Positions 20,586 through 32,680 of a DNA stretch of 64,000 nucleotides are shown one piece after another. A program made the position numbers and the translations under genes. Source of the DNA: Ophiobolus disseminans (Eukaryota > Ascomycota > Dothideomycetes > Pleosporales > Phaeosphaeriaceae); contig MU006246.1 of assembly GCA_010093685.1 (NCBI GenBank), positions 146,272 to 210,271 of the forward strand, read 5' to 3'. Position 1 is the stretch's first letter; each line of letters starts with the position of its first letter. The notes beneath the pieces are model-generated. The model ran no database searches and had not been told where the DNA came from. It worked only from the letters and a program-made list of their open reading frames with translations.

Positions 20586-21602
20586 CTACCCCCAATACTC
20601 CCCCCAAACCTCCCGACCCACCACACCCTTATCACCAACCCACCTCCTCCGCGCCTGCGCCTCCCCTCCCCCACCCTCCGCCTTATGCAACACATCAATC
20701 TCAACCTCATACTCGCCCCCCCTTTTCTCCAACCTATCCAACAGCAACTGCACATCACACGCCCCACCATCCCCTTGGACTAATATTTCCACGCCCAAAT
20801 GCCCAACATCAAAATACGCCATCGTCCAAGGATTGACCGACGAGTCTAGGTGCTTGCGTCAGCACACCCATCGGACGGAAGGAATTCAAAACTTACACGT
20901 CAACGCACATTCGTAGTTGTGTGTCTTCACATGCGTGCCCCCAGCGCCCGCAAACCGCGCCAACGCATCTGCGAATGCACTCGCTGTATGAAGCGGCATG
21001 TTGAAAGCGTTGTTCCTCTCCAGTAAATCTTTCAAGATGAAACATGCATCGACGTGATTAGCGCCCTGTCGCGAAATCATGCCTACGTAATGTAGGCAAT
21101 TTAATACTTCGTCAACCACGCCGTTGTACTTAACAAGTCTAGCAGCATGTTTCGCGGGAATGATCAGGCGCGGAATACTATGCTGGTATAGATGCGTGTT
21201 CTTGAAGCGTGACCTGAGGAGGGCGGAGACCTCGGCGTGTATGGAGCGACATGTGCGTGTAATGGGCGGCGAGACTGGTCGAAGCAGTGGTGTGATGAGT
21301 GTGATAGTCGTGCATTTATTCTTCGAGGCTGGGACTTTGACATTATCGTGGTGGCGGACGGGAAAGAGAGCTTCGTAGATCATGAGTCGGAGTTCCTTCG
21401 GGAGGGCGAGGAAGGGGAAGGCTGGCTGGCGAGAGGCCGAGGCTGATTGATTGATTGATGGATTTAACGCCCTTTGAAAACCCCCCGAAGGGTATGAAGG
21501 CGGATTATGCCCAGGTCTCATGGCTCGAAACTGCCTGGTGTACTCTAGTCTGGGTTGTGCGATATATGAGGCCGAGGCTGAGGCGGGGTTGATTAGTGCC
21601 AT
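20586..21602 (-). CDS. LPxELR (F-box-like / 2EXR-type) protein, cluster copy 4 (two exons)
   Basis: Exons 21602-20897 and 20845-20586 encode 321 residues; the 51-bp intron joins LT(Y) to SSVNPWTMAYFDVGHLG. The N terminus has about 60 low-complexity residues before FPFLALPKELRLMIYEALF, and the second motif is PPITRTCRSIHAEVSALLRS. Unlike the other copies it has an intron and a longer N-terminal extension, so it is the most diverged or least rearranged member. The C terminus is charged (EGGGGEAQARRRWVGDKG). Confidence 0.75.
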
Positions 21603-22406
21603 TGTGGCTGAACGTTGGGAGACGAAGAGCGATTTGTTGAAGAGAAGTTGAAGTCGGTTATTGTATGGGTGCTGATATGAAGAGTTATCAGGGGTATAGA
21701 GATGCTAAGACAAAGCGCCCGTGGTAAGAAGAGGAGTGCCAAGGCGAGCAGGCGAAACAGGGCGCCGAGTAAAAAGCAGGCTGCCTCTTGATAAGTCACG
21801 AAAGCTGAAAATGGGAATACACTATCCTGTATATGTGCAGAGGCCTTTTAGAGTGTACAACAATTATTATATGCGTTAATGTAGTCGCTAAGCTTAGCTT
21901 TTTTTTCTCGCCTTTCACGACTTACCGAGAGGCTGAATACGGGCTGTTTCACCCTACGAGCCTCGTTTGATGGGCGAGAACCGGCGGGTCGAAGCAGGGA
22001 ACCCAAGATATACTAATAGCACTTGGGAAGTTATTCAAAAGGAAAGGCGCCTCATTAAGTGCCTATCAGCTGTCAGGAATGGAATCGAAATATAAATGTC
22101 ATTGCCATCGTAACCGTCTACAAACACTATTACTAACACCAAGCTGGGGCACCCAAGAAAGATATCAGGGGCACTTCACAGCAACTCGTAGGGATATCTT
22201 TCGCTTCCTTCCATTACCATCGTTGTCATCACACAAACGTTCCGTGAATCGTGATTTGTCATTCGTGTAGCGTCCCCAAGCCGCGACAGCCGCAATCGTC
22301 GAACCAGGCCTGGTATCATTCTCTTGCACAACTCCAGTTCCAATCCTTTGAGTCGGTGTGTCCCGGCCTGGTCGTACGGCTGTTAACTTCTCGTCGTTGC
22401 GAATGC
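21603..22406. other. Interval without a recognisable gene
   Basis: Promoter of LPxELR copy 4 and 3' flank of yop1. Some A/T-rich sequence around 21850-21910; only short unsupported frames. Confidence 0.5.
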
Positions 22407-23205
22407 TTAGGAAACATGGGGCTTGCCAGTGGAGTCGACCTTAGCGCGCAGGTTGGCTGAGGTGGAGCCGGCCTCGGAGAAGTAGCGGGAGAAGACTGGC
22501 TGGAGGAAGGAGCGGAAGATGATCTGGGCACCACTGCGCGATGTAAGTACTTGCTGAAGGGGGTTAGATTTGGATGTGCTTACGCAGTCTGGGGAAGAGC
22601 CATCCAGAGGATGAGAACGAACTTGAAGGTGTAGTAGAAGGCTGTTCAGTCAGTTCTGGTGGTCATGGCTGATGGTGAGTGCACTTACGGAACCAGTACA
22701 CGGCGCTGACCGCGCTCTCAAAGACGGTCAAGAAGGCATATACGACCCAGTACGTGAGCCACTGCGGAAGGTCAGCCCATCTTCACCACTAGGTTTTCGG
22801 GTTGCACGAACCTGGGTGTCATCGACCTTGCTGGCGCTGAACAAGGCATTGAGGGAGTAGTAGCTGGGGATGATGAATCCAGCAATGTTGACGAGGAACT
22901 CGCCGGCGATGTTGAAGAAGATGAGAAAAAAGTAAAGGCCGGCAAGACCGAGGATGGCGTAGACCTTGGGGACGGACGTCTGCTTCTCAAAGTTGTTGAG
23001 GGCGGGGTATTTCGACAGCTAGAACACAGAACATCAGCAACCATGCTCATCATAGAAGGAGTGTGTGTATTGTCGCAAGGTCGAGAACATGTGTATGTGC
23101 CGGGAGCGTCACAACGTGGCAGCTCTTTGGCATGTGGGATAGATAAGGGCGTACTTCTTTGTCGATCTGCGAGAGCGTCTGTTGCGCGCGTTCCTGGGCA
23201 GACAT
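22407..23205 (-). CDS. yop1: ER-shaping protein Yop1 (DP1/TB2/REEP5 family)
   Basis: Five exons, 23205-23155, 23018-22812, 22761-22689, 22641-22584 and 22533-22407, encode 171 residues. The TB2/DP1 domain is evident: KYPALNNFEKQTSVPKVY, a first hydrophobic hairpin (AILGLAGLYFFLIFFNIAGE), FIIPSYYSLNAL, DDTQWLTYWVVYAFLTVFES, then a second hairpin ending WMALPQT and the amphipathic segment GAQIIFRSFLQPVFSRYF. Family knowledge: Yop1 with reticulons inserts wedge-like hairpins into the ER membrane and stabilises tubules. Length matches yeast Yop1 (180). Every exon junction restores conserved sequence, e.g. DDTQ/WLTY and YWF/PFYY. Confidence 0.94.
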
Positions 23206-23980
23206 GGCGATGAGTGCTGAGGTTTGGATGCGAGGTTGAAGTAGCTAGTGATGCGGTAGAGGGTGTGGGGAGGTGGTACAGCTCGTGTGGGCAACGTATG
23301 CTGAGGGGAGAGGATTATGGAGGAGCGATTGTGGGCTGCGGCAGAGCGGGTACTGACGTATTAGGCGATGACGCACCCGGCCTCTTTCACAAGCCAGCGA
23401 TGCGCAGTCACTTCACGGCAGTCGCACTGTGTGAACATGGACACGGCGGCAGGAGCTGCATCACTGCACGCGATGGTGAAGTTTGCATTCACCCAAGCAT
23501 TATTCTGTTGCCTGTGGCGGAGTGGCTGGCTCCCATGGTTGTCGTTCCAAGCTTGAGTTTGAGTGATGCTGCACGTGACCGGACTGAAGCACGGCCGCCC
23601 GGCTTGCCGTTGCTGAGACGAAATCAACACAACAAACATCCGACTCTGCGACATCGACACGCACATCGAGGGCCACCACCAAGCGCCCGCCGCCTGTTTT
23701 GGACTGGAACATCTTTCGACGACTATTCCCTAACTCGACTCGGCTTTTCTTCGCTTTTCGTCTGGCCCACCTCGACCCTGGTACCGACAACAAGCCTCGA
23801 ACCGTCGGCAGGTACTCGACATAGCTAGTCACCACGCCGAAACAAAGACCTTCGACACCCGCATTGCCTTCCGGTCCCCCCTGAAGCATCCACCAGCACT
23901 GCGCACCACCCGAGGCACTTTTTGGCGACGGTTGCCATCCCTTTGTTTTGGTGTAAACAGAGAGCCGATCTCGACACACA
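23206..23980. promoter_or_regulatory. Divergent promoter between yop1 and the RFX gene
   Basis: No gene seen. A GTTGCCAT sequence at 23931-23938 matches a half of the X-box bound by RFX proteins and lies about 45 bases upstream of the RFX start codon. In yeast the RFX protein Crt1 represses its own gene, so self-regulation is a possible reading; the match is short. Confidence 0.3.
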
Positions 23981-26616
23981 ATGGCCACCGACACCCGCCG
24001 TTCGCGCTCCAACACATCAATGTCGACGAGGAGTAACCGGCCGCTGTCGCGCGCATCCACGACGAGCGTGCACTCGTTCGAGCAGTTCCAGGCGCAGCCA
24101 CAGCAGCCGCGGCCATCGCATTTCGCACCACAGCCGCAGTATAATGCAGCATTCACGAGCGAGCCCTTGCAGCCCGCGCTACTTCAGGCCGCCCAGCACG
24201 TTAGCGCACAGGACAACCTCGTCAACATGTCGCTCGAGAGCGTGCAGCAGTACCTGGGCTATCATTCCGAGTCGACGCCACAGCCGTCTCAACCCAACGG
24301 CATCCCGGCCCAGCACATGGACGCCCACGCCTACCACAACTCCATGGCCCCGCAGCCACAACAACAACAGCAGCAGCACTTTCTGGCCCCGCCCATGGAC
24401 AGCGAGGACAAGAAGAAGAAGGGCTCTGCATCCGGGAGCGCGACCAACGACAAGGAGCTGCGGCAGCTGCTGGCACAGAATGAGGGCCGGAATCTCAAGG
24501 ACGTCGCCGCCGAGGTCATCCAGAACGATAGGACATCCAAGGCAGAAAAGTCTAAGCAGCTCTTCGCCATGCTATGGTAGGCTTCCCGTGTGGGTCTGTT
24601 CTATGTCTGTGCGCTAACACGTCGCAGGTTACGGTCTGTCTGTCGCCTCGCAAAGACGTCAGTTCCGCGCAACCGCGTCTACTCCAAATACGCAGAACGC
24701 TGCGGTACTGACCGTGTCATTCCTCTGAACCCTGCCTCGTTTGGTAAACTCGTGCGCGTCATCTTCCCTGGCATTCAGACACGGCGGCTTGGTGTCCGCG
24801 GCGAGTCCAAGTACCATTATGTCGACTTGGCTCTTATCGACGATAGCGACGACGGAGAGGACAGCCGGCGGCCAAGTACGAGCGGTGCCATGGCACACCA
24901 CGCGCTGAAGCGTCAGCAATCTACGGGCCCGAAGCTTGACTTCAAGTACGCCTCATTGACTCCCTGTGAAGCAGAGGAAATGCTAACCAGCCACAGCGCC
25001 ATCCCACGGCTACCTGCCGACAGCGCCCAATTTCCCTCGCGCGACAACGTGATGGAGTCGAATAACACACACTATGCTCCCACAGCCTCGAAAGGCACAC
25101 TATATGCCGACATCTACTCGCCACACTACCACTCATCGAACGTCCGCACGAAGACCTCATACGAGCACGAGCTCAAGTTCCCAACCCCTGACCTATTAGA
25201 AGCGCCCGAAGGTCTGGAGATCGAGCTTCCCGACATTTCGCCCTACCTGCCAGCGCGAACGGACCCCGACTCAGCGCAGAACCTGGTGGCTATGTACCGC
25301 TCGCACGTCACATCGCTAGTCGACTCAGTCCGGTATTGCAAAGAGAAGCAGTTCTTCCGGTTATTTGGCACGTTCCACGGTACGTTGACAGTACCAGTAC
25401 AGAAGCTGTTCGCCGCTCCCGACCTGGCTCCGTGGATCAAGGAGTGCGACTGGATGATGTACCAGAAAATGATCCGCAACGTCTCGCAACTAACCCTCCA
25501 AGTCGCGCCGCCGCCAGTACTTCGCTTCCTTGACAATGTGGCCAAGACTCTCCATCCGCACATCAACAGCAAATTCGCGCAGCTTCCCCCACATGTGCTG
25601 GAAGCGAAGCTTGAGCCTGCCACTATTTTCGCCCATCTACTACGACAGATGATACGCGTAAACTCTACGGCACACGCAGCGGCTGTGCTTCTCACCACGG
25701 ACAACCACCGCGTTCACATGTACGCCGACTGGGTAGAACATGTCAACCTAAAGCGAATCATTGGAAATGAGCTGCCAGGCTCCTGCAACCACGAAGAGGT
25801 GTACAACATCATGACAGCCGAGATCCGGTCAATGCTCGGCCCATTGCCCCAAGACATCCAGCTTGCCTCCGGCGTCGTGCATCGTGCAGCGTATCCTGAC
25901 CCGCCCGCGGATCCGTCGGAGTCCGTCATCGATCGTATCGCAGCTTTCCTCACTCGGTTACCATCCCGTTTTCCCAACGCTTCTGCGCGTACAATTCTGC
26001 ACAGTATTAGCGCCCTCGGTGGTGCTGCATTGCGGGAAATCAGCGTGGAGAATGGTGTCAGCTTCCAGGGCTGGTGGCTCACCAAGATGTTTGTCGATGA
26101 GATGGCTCAGTGGCTAGCATCGTTAGGCGGTTTCCTTGGACACAGCGCGCCCGACTGGAAGTCGCCGACCCTGTCGCCTGTCATGGACAATGGTATGAGT
26201 GCTGGCCTGACTAATGGAGGTAGTGGCAGCAACAACGAGAGCCGGTACAGCAGCATCGATGCCGACTTCGATCCTAGCCAGTCGTTCATGTCCACTGCCA
26301 CCAACGTTGCAGTGCAGGACCCAAACACGAATCACGATGGTAAGCGTCCCTGCATAAGACTCCTTGACCATGGTAGTTAACTAACACAAGATCATCAGTC
26401 AATGCTCGAAGCTTTGCTCAACAGTCACAATACGATATGAGCTTCGGCTACGACATGGACATGCACACCTCACAACAAGAAGCGAACCACGACGACAGCG
26501 GGATCGGTCTCCTTGAAGACGGCATCGACGCCAGTTTTGCGTCCACCATGCAACAGTCGCTCAAGTCGCACCTCGCTCAGGCACCCATCTCGAATCTGTC
26601 CCACGGAATCAGCTAG
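23981..26616 (+). CDS. rfx1: RFX-family transcription factor (Crt1/Rfx1 type)
   Basis: Exons 23981-24576, 24628-26339 and 26399-26616 encode 841 residues. The RFX winged-helix DNA-binding domain spans roughly residues 196-272 (SVPRNRVYSKYAERC, LNPASFGKLVRVIFPGIQTR, RLGVRGESKYHY). It is preceded by a Gln-rich N terminus and a charged segment, and followed by the conserved RFX B/C-like and dimerisation region (FFRLFGTFHGTLTVPVQKLF; WIKECDWMMYQKMIRNVSQL). Family knowledge: RFX proteins bind X-boxes; fungal members control ribonucleotide reductase and DNA-damage genes and cell division. The first intron splits the domain at MLW/LRSVC, which resolves a frame that otherwise ends at TGG TAG. Confidence 0.94.
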
Positions 26617-27234
26617 CGCGACGAAACGTCCGCTCAGCACCCCCGTTCTATCTCTACGAGCTCCTTGATTTTTATGCGCTACGACGTCTCCGAATTACGA
26701 CCCGACCAAAAGCGGCTGGACCAACGGGAATGTCCTCTTAATACCTCGTAATCTTGTAGATGCAATGTCGCTTCGGCATCACGATGCCGTTGCGTAGAAG
26801 GCTGTTGCCTTTGTTTTTTCCCCACACAGGTTGTGTGGCTTGGGCTCTGTCTGGAGTTGATGTTTGCGCTCGCCTTGAGTGGCCTTGTCGCTTGGAACTC
26901 TATTTCACTCATTCGTCTGACGTGTTCGCATCTTGTCCATCTTCGTTGGGATGGAACTTTGTCTGAAGCGCGGAGTAGGTGGGGTCATGTTTGCGGCATA
27001 GTAGATTGAGCTTTGTTGCTCTATGGATAAGAATCGGATCGAAATACTTCAACTCGCGCTACTCCTGTATTGTCGTGAATTCTTTCGATGCTTGGATGCA
27101 TGCCATTACAAACTTCGAGCTGCGCTTTGAAGACGCTTTACCTATTTAGTGAAAGGCTATGCGCACAGGTCAGCACGCGGTGTCTCCAGCCCCACTTAGA
27201 CTATTGTGAACTTCGAACTCCAACGCGTGCCGAC
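26617..27234. other. RFX 3' region and F-box gene upstream region
   Basis: No gene seen. An in-frame ATG at 27088 precedes the F-box gene but the added 49 residues are Cys-rich and unconserved in type. Confidence 0.5.
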
Positions 27235-29049
27235 ATGTCCATTGCCCATCTGCCACGCCTCCATCATCAATCCGCCATAATGCATATCCTCGACCTCCCA
27301 CCCGAGCTGGTGCTCAATATCGCAGCTCATCTCACTCAAGCCGATCTCCTGAACATCTCGTTAACCAATAGACGCCTTCGAGATGTTACCGAACCGGAAC
27401 TGTTTCGCGAGTACAGCAATGCGTCCACAGAAAGGTCCTTTAAACCGTTTCTCTGGCGACTGATTGACCGCCCTGAGTTGGCAAAATATGTACGTCGAGT
27501 CGACTTACGAACGTACTACGACTTGAGCACCCTCAGCGCAACCTATGCGATTGAGTGCACTACGGTTGAATACAAAGTGTTCACCGATGCTGCTGTTACT
27601 GCTGGTGTGATCACTACCATCTTGCCTTTCGAACTGAATAGCAGCGTTCTTGAACGCATCGACGACCAAGATGAGTGGTACGATTACGTTTACGACGACA
27701 AAGTGCGCATTACGGACGTGCCATACGATACCAAGTTCTGCAAACTACTCCGTGCCGGCACTGAGGAGCCTTTGGTTATCCTTCTTCTTTCTCTGCTTCC
27801 CAATCTCAGATGTATTGACATTCGTGGGACGCAGTTCTTTTCACAATCTCTGGAATGGCGGAATACGCATTCATTTAGAGCCTTGACACACTTTACTGTT
27901 CATCGTCCAGAAGGAACCGAAGCGGACAATCTGGGATGGTCTCTTGGATACCTCAACCGCTTACTTTGCGGTGCAAATATGACGCATTTCAACGTTCTTT
28001 TTGCTTGTGGAACATGGTTATTCAAGCCCCAAGCACCACTATCCCTTGCGCCAAGATCCACAAAAATCACCCATCTCACCTTGAGTCAGTGTTCGCTTAC
28101 CAAAACCTACATGGAGATCTTGTTGTACGTACAATCACTTCAATATGCTGAATTAAGACGCCATACTAATAGCGTTCATTCAAGACAAGCTTGTGCGCCG
28201 TTGGAAAAGCTACATTACTCAGCCGGTGGTGGAGGAATGGGTTCGGGAAACTTCAACGCATCAGAACTCATGGTGTTACTGGAACCTCACAAGCACACCT
28301 TACGAGAGCTCTACCTGAACCTGGCCGAAGACTGGGACTTTTTCGAAAGTCCCGGGATCCTTCCTACGCTTCGTGACTATACACAGTTAAAACACATCGA
28401 CACCAACATGGAATCTTGGTCTGACATTCTTCTCGAACCAGACAACGACGAGGATGATGTATGGGCTGAACAATTGGACGACCAAGATCCGCTCGATAAT
28501 ACCGTTCAGAGGCTCTGCGATCGACTGCCTCCATCACTTGAATGCCTTACCCTCCACGAACTAGATGATCTCACGTGGGACTATCGGCAGTTGGTACATC
28601 TCGTTCTAGAAGGCAGCAAGCTTTTGCCGAGTCTCAAATTAGTGGAACTGGTGGAATCAAGGGGATCGTGGCTTCGCGAAAGGTATTCACAGCTCACCCA
28701 ATTACTTGACCTCAGACCATCCGACAGCTCGGACGGAGAATGTGTATTTGAAATCCTATCTGCGAAGGAGTATCGCGCCCGAGCCGACTTTCTTGCCGCA
28801 GGGGGGCTGCAAAGGTCTCACATGTCACAATTGGTGTGGGATGGGTACAAATACTGGATACGAGACGATGAAACGTGAGTAAGGAACTCTCTACGGGGCT
28901 CAGACCCTGATGAGGCTTCTAGAGCAGAAGAAGAAGAAAGCGATATCGAATACGTCTATGACTTGGACCTTGTAAGACATGTATTGCCTTCCGAAGACCA
29001 TGACAGCAGTGGGAGCAGTGACGGCAGTGACGGCAGCGGGGAAGATTAG
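27235..29049 (+). CDS. F-box protein with leucine-rich C-terminal region
   Basis: Exons 27235-28874 and 28923-29049. The F-box is at the N terminus (LDLPPELVLNIAAHLTQADL, then LTNRRLRDVTEPELF), a canonical Skp1-binding motif. Downstream are irregular leucine-rich segments (LLSLLPNLRCIDIRG; THLTLSQCSLTKTYMEILL; LPPSLECLTLHEL) suggesting a substrate-recognition solenoid. The 48-bp intron (GTGAGT...CTTCTAG) changes the end from DDET-stop to an acidic/Ser-Gly tail (AEEEEESDIEYVYDLDL...SGED), about 588 residues in all. Family knowledge: an SCF ubiquitin-ligase adaptor; the substrate is unknown. A start at 27280 (MHILDLPPEL) is also plausible. Confidence 0.82.
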
Positions 29050-29316
29050 TTGGCACGACGATCGATGTATAAAGCTAAACCTAACCATCTCTACAATCTC
29101 GTCTGGCTCCTTTCACCTCAACCGTGCTTCAGCTCCACGTCATCTTACGCGACAACCTCCACCACAGACTCTCACCTTCTTCACCCCACGTCATCATTTG
29201 CTCGCCCGTACAGCTACCATATCTTCTAAGCTTCCGACCGCCCACTCATAGACACTCCAATCGACTACACTCAATTTCTCGTCAATTCCACATCGTGCAC
29301 TCGCAAGAACAGCACC

Positions 29317-30144
29317 ATGGATACCTTCTCCACCTTCCTCTTCTGGCTACTCCTCAGCTTGCTGGCCCTCACCAGGGCCGCTCATACAGCCAACGACTTC
29401 AACACCACCGCCCCCGCCCCCGCCGGCTACGACCCCTCCATCGAGTACCACGGCCACGCAACAGCCGAGATCTGGATGGGCCGGTGGCGCACTAACATCG
29501 GCGACGTCACCGGCACAGAATTATACCTCAAGATGTACGAGCAACTCCAGAAGCATTGCTACGGCGGCAGGGATGGGTGTACGTTCTCGGGCGAGGGCAG
29601 GATTGCGACGCATGTTATGTATTCAGGGGATAAGGTTGCTGAGAGTATGTATATTCATGAATGTGGTGGTATTGGATTGTATCGGACTGGGGAGCTAACG
29701 CTTTTACTGGCACGACGCGCTTCTACCTTCAAGGCGAATGGACCTCTGACCAAAGCCGCAAATTACTCATAGGTAGCATGGCCAGCACCGTCCAGGCGCT
29801 TACTACCGCGCTGTCGAACTGCGTCGACGGGCCTCAAGGCTGGCGAAAGTTCTGCAACATCTCAAACTATATTACAGTATATCCTTCCTGCTTTCCTCTC
29901 AAACCGCCGCTAACTTTACCTGCAGGTCAATTTCCCGACTATCGGTCGTAAGCGGAATTATCTACATGCGCGCTTCTATGGAGGCACGCTGAGCGGCGAG
30001 TTCAAGTGCTGTGCGTCGCGAGTGAAGGTCGATCGTGCGATTGATTGGTTGGGAGGTGAGATTGGGAGTTTGTTTGGGCAGAGCTTTAGGGGGGAGACGA
30101 GGTGCATTATTAATGGGTGGAAGATGTGCACGAGTGAGCCGTAG
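29317..30144 (+). CDS. Small secreted cysteine-containing protein, unknown
   Basis: Exons 29317-29644, 29695-29876 and 29926-30144 encode 242 residues. The N terminus is a strong signal peptide (MDTFSTFLFWLLLSLLALTR, cleavage after AAHT-like residues). The mature part has eight cysteines, including an adjacent pair (FKCCAS) and a C-terminal pair (TRCIINGWKMC), and aromatic-rich stretches (TTRFYLQGEW). I recognise no family. Both introns are about 50 bp and preserve the frame; without the first one the protein would end in a Thr/Ala-rich unrelated tail. Secretion, size and cysteines make it a candidate apoplastic protein or effector-like protein, which is inference only. Confidence 0.75.
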
Positions 30145-30416
30145 AGAGGGATGCGTGCTGTGGGGTGGGGAAGGGTGATGGTGAGAGCGTAAGTGCTCGT
30201 CTGCTCTTGTTTTCATGGACGTACAAACGATAACGGAGAGCATGTAACTCAGGCCGAAGATATCTGGGCAGTGAAATGAGATGCTTCAGCAACCCCAGGT
30301 TCTTGGTAACGTGCCACGTGATCCATGCGTATGTTTACATCTGCTGCAGACGCTAGCAGCTGATATCACCACATGGCTCGGAGTAGACCTCAACAGCCTC
30401 AACAAATACCAACACC

Positions 30417-31892
30417 ATGTATGCGGCGCCCATCGATCGAAAGCGCCTCACCGACGCTTTAAAAGAGCTTCAAGAAGCCTTTGGTCTCAGTGATGAGTAG
30501 ATTGCAGTTCTTCCAGCTCTGGATGACGTTGATCTCATCCCACAGAACGACAGCCACTTCATCCGGACTGAAAACGTCGGCATCCGCAAAGCTCACCCGT
30601 TCAAACTCTACATCGGCGAGTCTAGCCACGAACCCTTCTACGTCTACCTCTTCGAAACAGGTCGCAGCCAGCAGATGAAGATTGAGATAGACAGTGTCGA
30701 CGAAGGAGGAGATTTCTTCACGCCTGTGAATCCGCAATATTTCGGAACGGTACAGAACCTCGCGTACCCGTTCAACGAGTGGCTGGGTGCCGGCCGCTTC
30801 CTCGCCGCAGTAAAGTTCTACTTCCTACTGGGCCTCAAGATCGGCCTGTACGCAAAGGATCCGGGGTTCACAGTTACGAAGTCGTGGTGCAGAGACCTGC
30901 AAGGCGCTTGCGACGATCTGATTGCTGCATACGAGGAGATTGCGAGAGGAAAACACGGGAAGGGAAACTCGAAATCGCACAAACGGCGCGTTCCGAGTAC
31001 AAAATCACTTTCCTCCCCGCTAACCTCTGACATGCCACCTAAACCTCGTCAGCCAAATATGGAAGCAAAGAAGAAAAAGGGCGCCATGGAGCATCGAGAC
31101 GATGCTGATGATCAACAGCGTCAGGATCTTTCACCTCCGCACCATGGCCCTCAGCACCTCGGATATCCTCCACCATTCTACGACCAGCCTCCACCTCCAA
31201 GTTACTTTCCTACTCATCCCCAATTCGCACCACACCCGTTAGGTTATTATCCACCACCCCAAGGCTACACAAACACGTTTCCGCAAGACCACCAATATCC
31301 ACAGGACTACTATAACCCACCACCGTTTGCTGTTAGTAGCCAGTACGGCTCGCCTGCACCCAGCGCCAGAGACAACGAACCTCGCCCGCCACCGCTTGAA
31401 GGCAATCGCCCTCCGCCGTCCCGCAAGAAGAGCAAGAAGAGCATGCAGAAGCTTACGACGCCGAGCACCGAGATGGCAGCACCTACCAGGGCTAGAATGA
31501 AGTCAGACACGTCCAACTCTCAACCCACGTCTAAACCCAAAGCAAAGATCAGGCACACAAGCCTAGACCTCGAGGGTGAACTGGACGATGCCGCTCGGTA
31601 AGTCTCATCCCATCACGTATCCTGTTCTAGCTAACTCCCGTTAAGAATCCTCGAACGCGCCGGAACCGAGCGACGCCCATCGACAAGCGCTACTCAGCAG
31701 CACAAAGTCGCATCCGATTTATCATCGCTGGAGGAAGAGTATCGCAACCTGTACCAGCAGCGCGAAGACGTACAGACCCGCATGAACGCCATTCGGGATA
31801 GGCTCACTGCCGAGGAGTATCGGGACCTGGTCAAGAAGGCTGAGAAGCCGGAACTGACGAAATTCCAGGGCGAGGATGAGGGGGATGACTAG
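30417..31892 (+). CDS. Uncharacterised protein with Pro/Tyr-rich middle; in-frame TAG near 5' end
   Basis: The frame opens at ATG 30417 (MYAAPIDRKRLTDALKELQE...), meets TAG at 30498-30500, and continues in the same frame with equally protein-like sequence (IAVLPALDDVDLIPQNDSHF) to a donor at 31597; the second exon 31646-31892 ends in a coiled-coil-like tail (LEEEYRNLYQQREDVQTRM). The first ATG after the stop is 30675, which would be the conservative start. The N-terminal about 170 residues form a globular domain I do not recognise; residues after it are Pro/Tyr-rich (GYPPPFYDQPPPPSYF) and then Lys-rich. An alternative splice (donor 30419, acceptor 30500) would skip the stop but discard the helical first exon. 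It could be a mutated gene, a readthrough gene or a mis-modelled start. Confidence 0.6.
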
Positions 31893-32680
31893 AGTATGGC
31901 ATGTGCAAGGAGATGCAAGGGAGGATGAGGGGAAGGGTAACGGTTGATGATCCTGGGAGGAGGGAGGGTGTAAAGCTGGAAGCGGCGTAATTGTACAAAA
32001 TCCTAGAGAACACGGCACGAATGTGGAAGCTTACTGAGATCATTTCGCTGCAGTATGAATACCGACCTCGTCACAGTGAAGATAGTGTCGACAAGAGCTA
32101 ATGCTTGAGTTCGAAGAGTGATATTAACGCGTGACGTCACTCGCTCCACGCTAACGCCAGGTGTGTTCCATCTCATGAAGTCCTGTCTATCCTCAAAGTC
32201 TTTTTATAGACCTGGTGTAGTGTTAAAAGCACTGTGAGAACAGACAGGCTTCCTGCTAGACTGTAGGTGATGGGTCACAAATTGTTGCAGCACCTGGTGC
32301 TAACACATCGATATCATCGTTCACTACCCATCCACCAACACCCACCTCTTCATTCAAAGATCGAACATCGCGTCAACACAAGCATCACAACCACACTCTT
32401 CACTTCAACATTTCAAGTTTTCCAAATCAAAAAATTAACATACCACACAATCGCTATCGCGCGTGAACGCCTACCCATTGCTCATCTGCTAGTTGCCAAA
32501 CAACAAGATTACCTCGAAGGAGCAAGTACTCTTTCAAAACCTCTGCGACACCTCTAGCATGCCATACTAATATACCGTTTTGTTGTCGCGTCATCAATTC
32601 ATTCATACGTGTCGTCATTACATCATATCATGACCCGTGCAGGCCGTCTCATACCACTCCAGCCTCCCAACACCCGGGCT
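31893..32680. other. Intergenic region with two repeated motifs
   Basis: Lies between convergent gene ends. It holds the 15-mer at 32127-32141 that recurs at 36834-36848 and the 54-bp element at 32246-32299 that recurs at 39748-39801. No gene seen. Confidence 0.55.
32246..32299 (+). repeat. Dispersed 54-bp repeat, copy 1
   Basis: About 80% identical to 39748-39801 without gaps, starting AGGCTTCCTG and sharing the exact core AATTGTTGCAGCACCT. Copy 2 lies between two members of the six-copy array; copy 1 lies 7.5 kb away outside it. The nature of the element is unknown. Confidence 0.6.
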
